This document shows, in pieces, positions 1 to 12,400 of a DNA stretch of 64,000 bases. The notes under the pieces are model-generated. The model was not told where the DNA came from. It saw only the letters and a list, made by a program, of their open reading frames with translations, and did no database searches. Every line of letters begins with the position of its first letter. The stretch's first letter is position 1. Source of the DNA: Gorsachius magnificus (Eukaryota > Chordata > Aves > Pelecaniformes > Ardeidae); contig CM067081.1 in the NCBI GenBank assembly GCA_034008185.1, positions 10,291,821-10,355,820 on the forward strand, read 5' to 3'. A program made the position numbers and the translations under genes.

Positions 1-3000
1 TCGCTCGTTAACCTTACATTTGCTGCTCTTTCAGATTTCGCAGCCAGAACTGACACTGCTGACAGCTTGATAAACTGTTTGCCACTTACGATGGCTTTGC
101 CTCTTCCAGGAGCACTCTTTTCTGTGTACACTCACTTTGAAGAACCACCCTGATTTTAATCTGAAGCTTCTGCGTAAATTAGGCAGCCTTTGCTGCTGCA
201 AAACTACCGAGGGTAAAAAATGTGAAATTCTGGCTCAAGAAAATGTTGCCTATAATAAAAAAATGGTTCATGTGGAAGCATATTTCTGTGGCACTAATAA
301 TATGGGTGGCCACTTGATGTAGGTCCTAGTTTCACATATGGGTCTTGGCAGTAAGATGATACAGTTGAAGATAAAGTTTGCATTTATAGCTTAGCATTTC
401 ATTTCATGGTCTGCTTTGATAATTTTCTATTTGCTTTTTAGGTAACTTGGTGACAAATTTACCGACAGGTGGTGCTGCTGCACTAAATCCTGTGTATTCA
501 GTCTTGATTTGGGGAAGGAATGCTGGCAGTTGTACTTAAATATCCCAGTGACTGCTCAGGCTCTAAAGAAAAATACCATGAAATATTACTCGGGTATAAT
601 CTTTTCCATGTATTGCTGGGAAGACAATTAGAATAATGAATCAGGATCTTTTATTATAACAATGTTATTGTGCTTGTATATAGCATCTCTCAAAACAATT
701 CGACTCATCCCACATGGGAAAGATCTTGGACTGTCTGACTCTTCTTGCCTCTTCAGTGTGCTATGTACATTTTCTTAATACTTGCTGAAGTAAATAACTA
801 TTTCCATACATAATGCTTGGGAACAGAAAGACAGAAAAATTACTTGTCTGAGTCACACGGTAAGTCTTCGTCAAGGCAAGGAATTAAATCCAGGTAACCT
901 GTGTCAGACCTAATTTACTTGCTGTTGGTCAGGTGCTTCTTCCTTAGGAAATAATTTCGGAAGGGATGTCTGTCATGTCTGGCAGTGACAGAAGCGTCAG
1001 TGCAGCATCGGAATGAGCAGGAATGAGGGTATGCTACCTCTGTCCTCATTTCCAGAAGCAATGAAGCATAGCTATTTTATTATGTTTGTTGTCATTAGTC
1101 AGGGCTACTGCTTGTTTGTCTGAGGCTACCAATAAACACAATGTGATTCATGCAAAACTGCTCAAGGGATGGCTTGGCTCCAGAAGTTCAGTTTAGCCTT
1201 TATTTGGCAGTTGTTTGCTTAATGCAGAAAAATGTCTATTAAAGCTATGAAAAATGAACCTGTGCTGTAACACACCGCTTGTAAAATCTACTTGATTTAT
1301 CCTGCAGAAGACATTACAGTATAAAGGAATAATGAAGACAATGCCTACCTTCATCTTCCTTTCTTTTTTGGTTATGCTGTCATCTTCCATATTATTGCAA
1401 TGGATTCTGGCCTACATGGAGTCATCATGATTAATAAAATGTCTTTGTAATCAAAGATGATCTGTGATGCTGGGCTTTGAAAAGGACATTTTTTTCATCT
1501 AATTGTAACATGCGTGGAATTTTCTTTCCCTTGTATGATTACTCTGATTTAATCCTGAACCGCATGGGAGAGATGCAGTGGCACAGAGTAGGAGGGCGTT
1601 TGAAGAGGCATAGTTACCTCTCCAGAAGTAGGGCGTCATCCGAGGGTGCTGTGTTACTGTCGTAGGCTGATTACTGGTTCTGTCTTTTGTTCTGTGGGTA
1701 ATCTAAAGCAATGATTTCCTTCTTGGGGCCTCTGAATCTCTGGAGATCTTTGGGCCACTTCCTTGGGGTCCTTGGCCCTAATGAAGGTATCGGAGAAAGG
1801 CAAGCTTATTGTTTAAATGTGATATATACGGACTGCCATTTCCAGTGAAAAAATAAATACATTAGGGTTCTACAAAGTAGGAAAGCTTGAAAATCGTTGC
1901 TCTAAATGATGTTCCCTGCAGAAACTGGAAGTGCGAGGGTGAGTAACATAAATGTAAAAATACAGAAACAAAACAGCTTCATGCTGGGAAGGAAGCTCAG
2001 ATTTTCTGACCTACCTGAAGAGGGCTAAGACAATTGCCTGGAAACTCTGAACAGTTGGATTCATCTCCATTAATGTTTTGATTTGGATTGAGAGTGCACT
2101 TTTGAAGTGGATCTCCCAACCATCCCCAGTTTCTGTGCTTTGGTTCAGAGTGCTCTCAGAGCACCGAAACTAGAATCATCTCAGAAGAAACCAGGCTGGA
2201 AGAGGTACTCCAGGAGTACACCTAGCCCATTTTAGTGGGTAGTGAGCGTGCTGGAGGTGGGACTGGACTAGAAAGAGTCTGAAGGAAACCACCCTGAAAC
2301 ACATGTGGTCTGGGCATCACGTCCTCAGTGACGGGGCTTTTGGTCTGCTGACGCAGGCGCAGCCTAGCTGGTAGTGTGCAGTGGGGTTCCACCACGGATC
2401 ATGGTGAGGCTATGGGCCAGTTTGCACGTGGAGATGTGTGACAGCCTTCATGCTTTCAAAGTAGCCTTCTCAGCAACAGGTTGGCTCTCACAGATGTTTC
2501 TGTCATAGACCTGGGTGGGCACTAATTAACCCTGTTATTGCTGGGGAGAGAATGGCGCTGTGCTGAACGGAGCTCCAGCCAACCAAGGGGATCAACACGG
2601 GTGGCAGGGGACTATAGCTGACCAGCAAGAGAGCAAAGGTCTGGAGAAACTGGAAGAGTGTGGCGTTCTCCCTGCGGGAGTCCCAGTTATGTGTTATTGT
2701 TCCCCTAAAATGTTCATTGTCTTGCCCAAATATTTTCTTTTTTTTAAAACATGCAGGTCCCTGTAAACACAGGTTGGTTTAGCTCTCCTACGTAGTGTGA
2801 ATAATTCTCTTCGTTCCTTGATATTGCTTCCTTCAGGGTATTTAAACTCTTTTATCATCTCCCTTCAGGCTCCTTTTATCTGACAGCATATATTAGACTC
2901 CTGTTTTCTCTATTTTTATGTCTCAGTCTCCAATCTTGCTTTCATTTATTTGCCTATCTCTGTCTTTAAATATGTGGGATAAGCTAGCATACTGATACGG

Positions 3001-3479
3001 CATTTTGTTAAGGTAACAGAAAATTTCATACAATTCTAGGTAGATCATTACTGCATCACATAAAGCCCCTCAAAATTCAGCTTGGACTGTTTTAAAGACA
3101 CCTGCTGTTCCAGTTTCTTTTGCATACTCAGCTTTGTTAAATTATATATCTAGTGGAGGGGAAGTTTGTGGTGTTTTTTCTGTTTTTGTTTCAGCAAGTG
3201 AGATCTACAGAAAATGTGTTTATTTAAATGACAAGTTGAAATTGTCTGAAATAATTTTTTTTTACTCCTTTGCTTACAGAGAAATTCTGCAAAGTCTGCA
3301 GTCCTGCCACAGGACTGGTATGGATGCCTTTGCACTTGGGCATAATCTCATTAGTACCACCAGGATTTTTCACAGGCATTAAGGTGCACCAATATAAATC
3401 CAATTTAGCGATTAAGACATAGCTATGACAACACACACACCAAAAGAAAAGCCTTAGCTAAGGAAGCGATGCATGGTTG
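1..3479. other. Single-copy non-coding DNA
   Basis: No coding gene is supported here. The open frames are short, overlap on both strands and lack codon continuity. The composition is ordinary AT-rich bird intergenic or intronic DNA. The only repeat-like segment I see is an ancient MIR-like scrap near 837-900, listed separately. A short CA run at about 3430-3440 lies just upstream of the first CR1 fragment. Confidence 0.6.
837..900 (+). repeat. Possible ancient MIR-like SINE fragment
   Basis: The segment reads like the 3' half of the MIR core: an 'acttgtctgagtcacacgg' block followed by 'ggaattaaatccaggtaacc'. This parallels the family's conserved stretch, a cleared-through 'gtcacacag' site followed by a 'gaacccagg'-type motif. 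MIR copies are present but rare and highly decayed in birds. The match is short and made from memory, so a chance resemblance remains possible. Confidence 0.4.
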
Positions 3480-3697
3480 GAGGGTGAGGGACAGCGAGTG
3501 TACATGGAAACGAGAGAGATTCACAGGTTGCCCAGAGAGGCTGCGCAGCCTCTGGGTCTGGAGGTTTGCAAGACCAAGCTGGATAAAGCCCTGCACAACC
3601 TGGTGTGACCTCAGAGCTGACCCTGCTTTGGGCAGCAGGTTGGACTGGAGACCTTGTGAGGTCCCTTCCAACCTGATTTTCCCTGTGATCCTATGAA
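3480..3697 (+). mobile_element. CR1 LINE 3' end fragment
   Basis: This is a 5'-truncated CR1 LINE in plus orientation. It contains the diagnostic run 'acaggttgcccagagaggct' near 3521, then 'ggataaagccctgcacaacc', 'ttggactggagacc' and 'gaggtcccttccaacc'. It ends in a degenerate octamer tail ('tgtgatcctatg'). It covers only the end of ORF2 and the 3' UTR, so it carries no usable protein. The first 40 bases are more diverged, so the 5' boundary is approximate. Similarity to the 3' ends of the other CR1 copies in this window supports the call. Confidence 0.9.
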
Positions 3698-4493
3698 AAA
3701 GAATGGCTACATAGTGATGTATGGGAAAATATTAATAGTCCGCAGGAGTAAATCAGTGTTTACTGAGCTTCCTTCCATAGTCATTATTGTATTACGTTTG
3801 TAAAACCTTATGAAAGAACAGATTTTCATTTCTTTAACAGTTGGGATCAACCAATCCATAATACATACTATGGAATATTTTGCTGGTCCTATCCTCAAGA
3901 TAGCAAAACCAAATTTACAAACATCTATAGATGTCTATGGTTGAAAATAGAGCCCGATTTTGGAACCATAGCACATTTTATAGGTAGCTTGCTGAGGCAA
4001 ATACCCTTTTATATGACCATTTGAATCAGTCAGGATTTATCACTGTGAAGGGGCCAGGGCCATAAAATATAACAGGACATAGACTCCCTACTAAAGAATC
4101 TTCTAGTCTGCTTTAAAATCGTATAGCATTTTATAATCCTATAGCAAATTCTGTAGCACCTTTCTGTAAAGGTGTGTATTGCCTACTCACAGAGAATAAC
4201 TTATGTTCTGAACTACCAAAGCTACTGTTTGGGTTTTGTGGTTTTTTTTTTTTGTATAGATGTACTTTTCAGAAGATCTTCCATCTAAGTGTAAATTTAG
4301 GCCAAGGCTCTTGGCAGATGAAGTCGGAAGAGATCGTGACACTAGACAGCACAGAACAGACTCCTGTGAGTTAATTCTAAATGTGCTTCAAATGAAGAAG
4401 GAGGGGGCCAGGTATATCGCACCGTGGCAGAATGAGATGAAGAATGTTGATGTATTCAGGATGAAGCCACTGAAAAAAACCTGTTAAATAAAC
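3698..4493. other. AT-rich spacer between two CR1 copies
   Basis: No gene is supported. The stretch contains a run of T at about 4241-4252 and two overlapping short frames of no recognisable character. It separates the plus-strand CR1 scrap from the long minus-strand CR1. Confidence 0.6.
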
Positions 4494-6297
4494 AGAATCA
4501 TAGAATCATAGAATCATAGAATGTTTTGGGTTGGCAAGGACACCTAGAGGTCATCTGGTCCAACCCCCCTGCAGTGAGCAGGGACACCACTAACTAGATC
4601 AGGTTGCTCAGAGCCCCGTCCAACCTGGCCTTGAATGTTCCCAGGGATGGAGCCTCCACCACCTCTCTGGGCAACCTGTTCCAGTGTTTCACCACCCTCA
4701 TTGTACAGAATTTCTTCCTTATATCCAGTCTAAACCTACCCTGGTTTAGTTTAAAACCATTACCCCTTGTCCTCTCACAGCTGGCCCTACTAAAAAGATT
4801 ATCCCCATCTTTCCTATAGGCCCCCTTTAAGTACTGAAAGGCCACTATCAGGTCTCCCCACAGCCTTCTCCTCTCCAGGCTGAACAAGCCCAACTCCCTC
4901 AGCCTGTCCTCATAGGAGAGGTGCTCCAGCCCTCGGATCATTTTAGTAGCCCTCCTCTGGACCCGCTCCAACAGTTCCATGTCCTTCTTGTGCTGAGGGC
5001 TCCAGAGCTGGACGCAGTACTCCAGGTGAGGTCCCACCAGAGCAGAGTAGAGGGGCAGAATCCCCTCCCTCGACCTGCTGGCCACACTTCCCCGATGCAG
5101 CCCAGGGTACGGTTGGCCTTCTGGGCTGCCAGCGCACATTGCCGGCTCATGTCCAGCTTTTCATCCACCAGCACGCCCAAGTCCCTCTCGGCAGGGCTGC
5201 TCTCGATCCTTTCTTCCCCCAGCCTGTACTGATACTGGGGGTTACCCCGACCCAGGTGCAGGACCTTGCACTTGGCCTTGTTGAACCTCATGAGGTTCAC
5301 ACAGGCCCACCTCTCCAGCCTGTCCAGGTCTCTCTGGATGACATCCTGTCCTGGTGTGTCAACCGCACCACTCAGCTTGGTGTCATCCGCAAAGTTGCTG
5401 AGGGTGCACTCGATCTCGCTGTCTAAGTCATTGATGAAAACGTTACACAGCACTGGTCCCAGTACGGACCCCTGAGGGACACCACTCGTCACCGGTCTCC
5501 ATCCGGACTTCGAGCCATTGACCACTACCCTCTGGATGCGGCCATCCAGCCAGTTCCTTATCCACCGAACAGTCCACCCATCAAATCCATAGCTCTCCAA
5601 TTTAGAGAGAAGGATGTTGTGGGGGACCGTGTTAAAGGCTTTGCATAAGTCCAGATAGATGATATCCATTGGTTTTCCCTTGTCCACTGTTGTTGTCACA
5701 CCATCATAGAAAGCCACTAGGTTCATCAGGCAGGACTTGCCCTTGGTGGAGCCATGCTGGCTATCTCGAATTATCTCCCTGGCCTCCATGTGCTTTAGCA
5801 TAGCTTCTAGGAGGATCTGTTCCATGATCTTCCCAGGCACAGAGGTGAGGCTGACAGGTCGGTAGTTCCCAGGGTCTTCCTTTCTACCCTTTTTGAAAAT
5901 GGGCACAATGTTTCCCTTTTTCCAGTCACCAGGGACTTCACCTGACTGCCATGACTTTTCAAATATCATGGAGAGTGGCTTGGCGACTACATCGGCCAGT
6001 TCCCTCAGGACTCTGGGATGCATCTCATCAGGTCCCATGGACTTATGTGCATTCATGTTCCTCAGGTGGTCACAAACCTGTAGAAACCCTTCTTATTATT
6101 CTTTGTATCCCTAGCCAAGTTTAGCTCCAGCTGAGCCTTAGCCTTCCTGACCCCATTCCTACACAACCGGACCGCATCCCTATACTCTTCCCAGGATGCC
6201 TGTCCCTGCTTCCATTGCCTGTGCAGTTCCCTCTTCCTCCTTAGTTTGACAAGCATCTCTTGTCTCAACCATGCCGGTCTCTTCCCTTCTTTGCCTG
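4494..6297 (-). mobile_element. CR1 LINE, 5'-truncated, 1.8 kb
   Basis: Minus-strand CR1 non-LTR retrotransposon. Its 3' end is the avian CR1 octamer tail, seen on the plus strand as three copies of 'atcatagaa' at 4497-4523. Next come the 3' UTR ('ggttggcaaggacacctaga' complement), the thumb and C-terminal part of ORF2, the full reverse-transcriptase fingers and palm, and about 75 residues of the linker between endonuclease and RT. The endonuclease and ORF1 are absent, which is the usual 5' truncation of target-primed reverse transcription. About 200 bp seem to be missing near 6075. Ordinary CR1 copies lack target-site duplications, and I see none here. Confidence 0.96.
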
Positions 6298-6328
6298 AAA
6301 TAAGAAATAAGGCATAGATTTTTATCAA
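4594..6328 (-). pseudogene. CR1 ORF2 reverse transcriptase remnant
   Basis: Broken ORF2 of the CR1 above. The main frame, 6056 down to 4938 (372 codons from the first Met), holds the RT core. It has 'NYRPVSLTS' at residues 64-72, motif A '[13 protein letters not shown]' with the metal-binding Asp at 136, '[10 protein letters not shown]' at 192-201 and the catalytic 'FADD' at 222-225 (genomic 5382-5393). Near 5090-5100 the frame shifts, and the C-terminal half ('[13 protein letters not shown]' onward) continues in another frame down to 4594. The upstream linker lies in a third frame, from 6297 to 6062. Family members usually read SKAFD where this copy has CKAFN. The polymerase would not be functional. 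It is a genomic fossil, not a host gene. Confidence 0.93.
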
Positions 6329-6483
6329 AGAGAAAAACCTTAGATGTGAACATGCTTGTTATCCACCAGGATTTCCGTAGAGGAGAACTGACTGAAGAAA
6401 CCACCTCTTGAGCTTTGATGTATGGCTCCATTTCGCAGTGCAGTCAGATGTGTTGATTCCTCTGGCCACAGGGCAGCTGCCCA

Positions 6484-6616
6484 TTTTCCTTCCTCCCTCC
6501 CTCCCTCTCTCCCTCCCTCCCTCCCTCTCCCCCTTTTTCTTCTCAATTTCTTTTCCTTCCTTTCTGTCTTTCTGTCATTTTTTCTCCCTTCCCATTCTCA
6601 TGCCCCTTCCCCTTCC
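6484..6616. repeat. Pyrimidine-rich microsatellite, (TCCC)n core
   Basis: The plus strand is almost pure C/T for about 130 bases. A (TCCC)n core lies at 6486-6536, followed by CTTTT, TTCC and CCTTCC variants. It is a simple repeat with strong strand asymmetry, able in principle to form triplex (H-DNA) structures. The frames translated through it, rich in Pro-Ser-Leu or Arg-Gly-Glu, are artefacts of the repeat. Confidence 0.9.
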
Positions 6617-7199
6617 CCTCACATATCCATAGAAAAACAACCTACAGACACAACTTTCCCAAACATCTAGTATGTTACTACTATATTAATACAGAAGGAA
6701 AGGAAATGAACCATAAAATCATTGACAGATCAAGAAGAAAAACCTGGCATGTATCACATGGGAGAAGAGTACTAAGAATAACATGTGGGTTTTTTTTCCT
6801 AAGGAAGAATTATAATGATATGCAAATTAAAGGCAGGAGTAACAGAAGAATGGAGGCCCAGACTGCTGCATGTATAATACTTCTGTAAGGCTGAACAATG
6901 AAGAGTTTTTCAGATGGCTTGTACAGCCACCTCTATGCCGGTCATATAGGAAACCATATCCAGTTCTGCCCAGACATTTAAAGTAGCCATTTGGGGCTCT
7001 CTGTTTAGGAAGTGTTCCTGGCGACCTAACGCACTGGTGAAAGGAACATCAGAAAATTGAACACAGACAAGATTGTTGAGTCCACCTGGATGAGTGTAGG
7101 AGATACAGTTGCTCACCTTTCACAGACAAGTCAACTGAGAACACCAGGTCTAATGGTCTTTAGATTATGAAAAGAATTATTAATTGCCTTATGGCTAGA

Positions 7200-7430
7200 G
7201 AGTGTGGTATATTCAGTGGCAGGTCCTTTTGTTTTCATGTATGGTGCTGAAAATAATTGAGCAATGGAAAATCCTGTTTAGGACTGTAATAACAATTAAT
7301 CAAAATTGAGCATGTTATAAAATATGGCTTGGTTGTTCATCCGACGCAAATCAGCTCTTGTTTGAAATCAATAGAGCTGTGGCAATTTATGCCAGCAAAG
7401 GGCTTGGCTCTTTTTCTTTTGAATGAGTAA
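7200..7430. promoter_or_regulatory. Candidate conserved non-coding element
   Basis: The block has a high density of homeodomain-like words, for example 'aacaattaatcaaaattgag' near 7291 and 'caatttatgcc' near 7384. It is free of simple repeats and transposon similarity. That texture is typical of vertebrate conserved enhancers, but conservation cannot be judged from a single sequence. No transcript or protein is implied. Confidence 0.25.
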
Positions 7431-9279
7431 TATACCCAAGTATTAATTTTTTTTTCTTATACCAAGTGCCAGATTTCAACCTGTTCATTCACAAAGCTGT
7501 GGAACTCCACCAGTTGTAAACCACCCTGTCTCCCGTAATTCAGTGCTTTCTAGGATGGGGTTTGGCATTGTCCATTTTTCTCTTAAATGTCACCCAGGTG
7601 AAATAATGTAATGGTGAGTTTAGTCATGCCTGGTAATCTGAAATTAAAAGTTAAACCAGGACTGGAACCTTTTCTTATCTATGCTTCCAAAAATCTGGTG
7701 TGATGCTCATGAAGTCTTAAGTGTTACAGTGGTGTGAAATAATTCCTGCCCTAGGTTATTTACTGACATGAAAGAAAACAGCGGATCTAGGCTGATGAGG
7801 AGCTGGTTTTTAACAGAAACGGAGAAGTACTTTGTCAGAAACAATGCTGTAACACTGTAACAACAGCATAGCAGATCTTAGTGGGAGACCTTAGAGGGGG
7901 GAAGGCGATTATATTTTAAAACAAAGCTGATTTCATTCATTCATCCATGCATTCCCACAAGCATGTACAACACCAAAACCTGTATGCCCGAATAGTCTGC
8001 CTACCCTTGGAGCACCAAGATGCATTGTGCAGGCGAGCAGACCGAGATTCCCTGTGGTGACACAGAGGACAAGAGAAACGGGCCAGTTCCTCTCCACATC
8101 TCTTGGTTCATATTAGGTTGGTGAGCTTGGATACGCCTTTTTTGTTCCCCTTGTAAACTGTCAGGGATTAGTGTCTATATCCTGTCTCACCTCTGAGTCA
8201 TCAGGCTTTACTCGCAATCTTTTGTTTCCTGGTCAGGGTATCCTGAAAAGAAACGTGGAGATGTGCTGGGATCTTGATGATTTCCTGATCCAGGTGACAT
8301 CAGCACATGTCATTCTTCGAGCCCTCCTCCTGGCGTCTGAGCCCTGTGATCCCACACCCATACATTTTTCTTCATACCAATCTAAACATCTCTACTCCGA
8401 TTCTCTACAATGTGAGACAGATGCTGTTCTGATATTTAATGTAGATATTTATGATGAACTGTGATGCTGAAAAATATGTTAATAGGAGCATTACGGAAGT
8501 GATACGCAGCTCCTGTCATAAAGTGACATATTAAATATCAGTATATCATCACCAATGTATCACTTCCCACTGGAAGGATGGTTGCAATAGCAAGACTATT
8601 ATGAGCTTGAAGACAAATGTACATTAAGCTTGTTTCTCATTTAATCCACAGTTGATTATACCTCATAACACGGGTAATTGCTGTTAAGAAGCATTAACAT
8701 AATCTGCATCTCTTCTTATTCTTGGGACTGAATTAATCTCATCTAACTGTAGACATCTGCAGTGCTGACATTTACTTTTGAGCTACCCACCCAAAGTTCT
8801 GTGTTATTGGTGAAGAGAAATGACACTTCTAAGGTGCAGTTCTTTTAACCTATTTTAGATGCCTACTTTAACCTAAGAGAAATAACAACTAAAAATGTTT
8901 ATTTTTCCCCACTGATTTTAAAGGAAGCCTACAGAGAGTAGTTCAAATATAGAAATCTACATTTAGTTTGCAAATATCACCCCAGATGTCCGCTTTGTGT
9001 GATAAAGGCCCCACAACTGTTATTGTGACCAGGTGTGGACAAAATAAAATTTGCCTGCTGCCCCCAGAAGAGTCACATCAGTGATGGAAATATTTCTGGA
9101 ATATAAAGAATTTGAATTAAAGTGTCTTTTCCATATGTATAGGATGGAATAATTTACTTCCTTTTGGGTGTAATTAAATGTATTTCCATCTTGGGGTGGG
9201 GTGGGGGGAATGACACAGGACAACAAAATCCATTTATACATGGGGAGGATTTGATCCAGAATCTTAGTTTTTCATTTGG

Positions 9280-9460
9280 CACATGATAAAAGTCAATCAA
9301 ATGTCTCCTGCAAATGAGAGCATTTTGTATTCAATTTGCTTCTGAATGATAACTAAATTGATAACCCGTTTAGCTACTCTAGCGGTTGAAATCAGCACCC
9401 ATGACAATTATTAATGGCAATTCCATTGTAGCTGCTCTGTTTTTTGTATTTCAGTTTTCA
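9280..9460. promoter_or_regulatory. Candidate conserved non-coding element
   Basis: Low-repeat block with several AT-core motifs: 'caaatgagagcattttg', 'aactaaattgataaccc' and 'gacaattattaatggcaatt' (about 9402-9421). It lies in a stretch with no transposon similarity. The assignment rests on sequence texture alone and needs cross-species alignment. Confidence 0.25.
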
Positions 9461-12400
9461 GTGGTGACTATCATAGAACTGCTGCTGCTCTTGCTAGTTT
9501 AAAGGCTCAGATTTAAACTTTTCTTTTCCAAATGTCCAATGCCTGTCTTTGTCATCACTGCTGGTAAGCTGGAATGGCTGTGCAACTCCTGTTCAGGCAT
9601 TATGGCCAAGGATTGAAAATACGGTTACTGATTTTCATTCAGTGGTCACTCTTGGGTGATGCAATATTTAGGTCCAGCCGGAATGGTGTGGGTCTTCCCA
9701 ATGACATGGCTGATAGCTTCATGTGTATGTTTGAATATACTGGTGGGTCCAAAATAGTGCTGTATGCCTAAGTTTAGGCAACTGAATCCTGCTCCAGCTG
9801 CTTTTTAAATTCTTGGGCAAAAATACCAGACGGGTTTTTTTGAGCTCTGTTTCAGTGAGGTAAAGGAGAAAGTAAATCATTTGTCACGAATGGGATTCCC
9901 TTTGAATGACTCAAGGCTCATTCCTCTACTGAAAGCCACCTTTTCTACCCTGTCAAAACCCCAAACCCCAAGCTCTTTTCAGCATGTATAATTGCTGTTA
10001 AAACTGACCCAGATGTTAAGAAATCACAAACTGGTATTACAAGCTCAGTGGTAACTTTTCAGCAAAATGCAGTGAAGATGGTCACAAATGTATGGTGTTC
10101 GATGCTGCACTGCAAGTGCTGAAGCAGTTTGCAATTTTTGACTGTAGCACACGTTAACAAACCAAGCCTGATGCTTTCATTTTTCTTTCTTCCATTTTTT
10201 AATGTTAATTTCTTCATACAAAAGACCTTAGCAAGTCATCCACTTGTGGTGTTCAAAGAGCTTGCCTACAGGAAAGACTGAGTTCTTTGAAAAAGCATGT
10301 AGGCTCAGGAGCACCGGTTAGTATTTACTGGCTTGCAACAGCAGATGCTAAATAATAATCAGTTGCACAGCAACACGAAAGTCAGAATATTGCACAAAAC
10401 TACAATTAGTCCTTGAGACTTTCCTCTGTAACAGGTTCTGCCGAAGCAGATAAAGAAGAGAGGGGATCAGAAACAAGTGCTCCTTCAAAATAAGAGTTGA
10501 CAGCAAAAGGAGCAGTTGTACCATGTGGCACTCGAAATGGAGAGAAATCGTGTAAGAAGAATTAAACTTATCCATAGGACAAAGCTCCTGGAAGCATGCT
10601 CAGTCCCAGAGCCCTGCTGAAGAATTAACTCCTATGAAGTGAAAATGGGCAACAGTAGAGGCGTTCAAGGGCAATGCCCTATGTTGCTGGCAGTGGGAAC
10701 AGTGTATTTGAGAGGCAAGCCTATAAAAGACTACTCAGTTTCTGGGAGAAGCTCTTTTTGTAAGAAGAGGTACTAATGCCACTGCCTGAAATAAGTTTGA
10801 GGACTGCTTATACAGCCTTTCTGTAAAAGGATGAGAATGTGCCATGGCTTCACTCCTTGTATATCCCATCATCCCAAGTCAGTGTCACGTTGCTGTATTT
10901 AGATGAAAAAACATTGTTTAATTTTCTCGTCAGGAAGGTCTACTGGATTTTTTCATTCCTCTCTTTAGAGAAGAACTTGCTACCTCTGCTGAGCGGGACC
11001 CTTGACAAAAATTGAGAAAGAAAAATTAGGAAGGAGGAAACCCGTGAACATTCTCAGTGATGCTTCCCATCATGTTGACTCTATTGTTCTAATTTACATG
11101 CTTTTCTGGTTCTGATTTAGGCCCCTGTTCAGCAGGCGAAAACAATGGGGTTAGCTGTAGTGGAGAACGCTGACTGCAGGTTCTGTTACATTATGTCAAT
11201 GTTCTTGTGTCATTGGTGCTACACTTTCATATTGCTTATCATGATGATTTCCCTCCTACTGTAGTCCATGCTGAAACTTTGCACACCAATGATCAGGGCT
11301 TGCATTCCTTGTGTACACAATGCAATAGAGCCAGTGGCTTAATAGCAACTGGTTGCAAGATTAAGCCCAGAAATTTGAAATAACCTTTGCCAAATCCATA
11401 GTCAATGAAATCAACACTATTAATCCTATAGTTTCTCCCATCTATAACCAGAACTCTGAACAGCATATTTGGAATAGTGCAATACTTAATGAAATCTGCA
11501 TTTTATGCATGACAGATACTGCCCCAGAATGACTAAGGCAGAACATACTCAGTATTCACAGGCAGAGTGTGTAATTGATGCTAAGGAGAAACCTTCATTG
11601 ACTTCAAGATATCTCTTTTAGAAGCTGTATCACAGCCTCCCTTCCAAGCCCCTATCATTCTTAATTAGATTACAGGGAATATTGATGGAGAACAGAATAA
11701 ATATCCACATGGTGGTGCTTCATCAGGTCTTCTCTGGATTTGTGTCTTCATCACATTCTTTTGTTTTGATGGTCCAATGTGTAGAAGAAAAATGCCTAGT
11801 TGCTGTTGTGCTGCATATTTCATGTCAGAAATGCTGGGAAAATACGCAGGGGTGGAGGGGGAATTCTTTCTGCCAATGGCCAATATAAGCCGCGTACATC
11901 ATGTAAACTGTCCCATGCCACCAGCCTGACTTAAATAACTGAAGATCCTCTGCTGACTGTCTTCACAGAATAACAAATGTTACCAGCATTGTTAAAAAGA
12001 GAGTTTGAAAGTATGGACAGGAATTTAAAAGGTGGCAATGGAGCTCTTACTCTGAACTCTTTCACACCACCCTGAATCTGTGGAGCTAATGGAATGGCAG
12101 GGTGGGAAATGGGGAAATTCACCTGCCCTGACTCAAACAGCTACAGATTTGAAGACCAAATCTGAATGAATCATCACAGGCCCCTTCCACAGTCAGTGTG
12201 GGATTCATCTCATGCTAGCACAGAAACTTTTAAAAGTAGCTCTCAGGACTCCAAAGTTTCAGAATTCATCTGTCTACAGCATTCTGCACTGCATATTTCC
12301 AGGACTCTGTTATTACATCCCCACTAAGAGCTTTTAGATTATTTTTTTCAAGTGGTGGGAAATAGTTATTTCATAATACTGATGAGCAGACTTTCACTGC

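Noticed and set aside
4921..5475. Plus-strand frames inside the long CR1
   Set aside because: They are antisense shadows of the CR1 reverse transcriptase.
8239..8293. Short segment between 'cctggtcag' and 'gatccag|gtgaca'
   Set aside because: The splice-like words are acceptable, but 55 bases of open frame carry almost no information.
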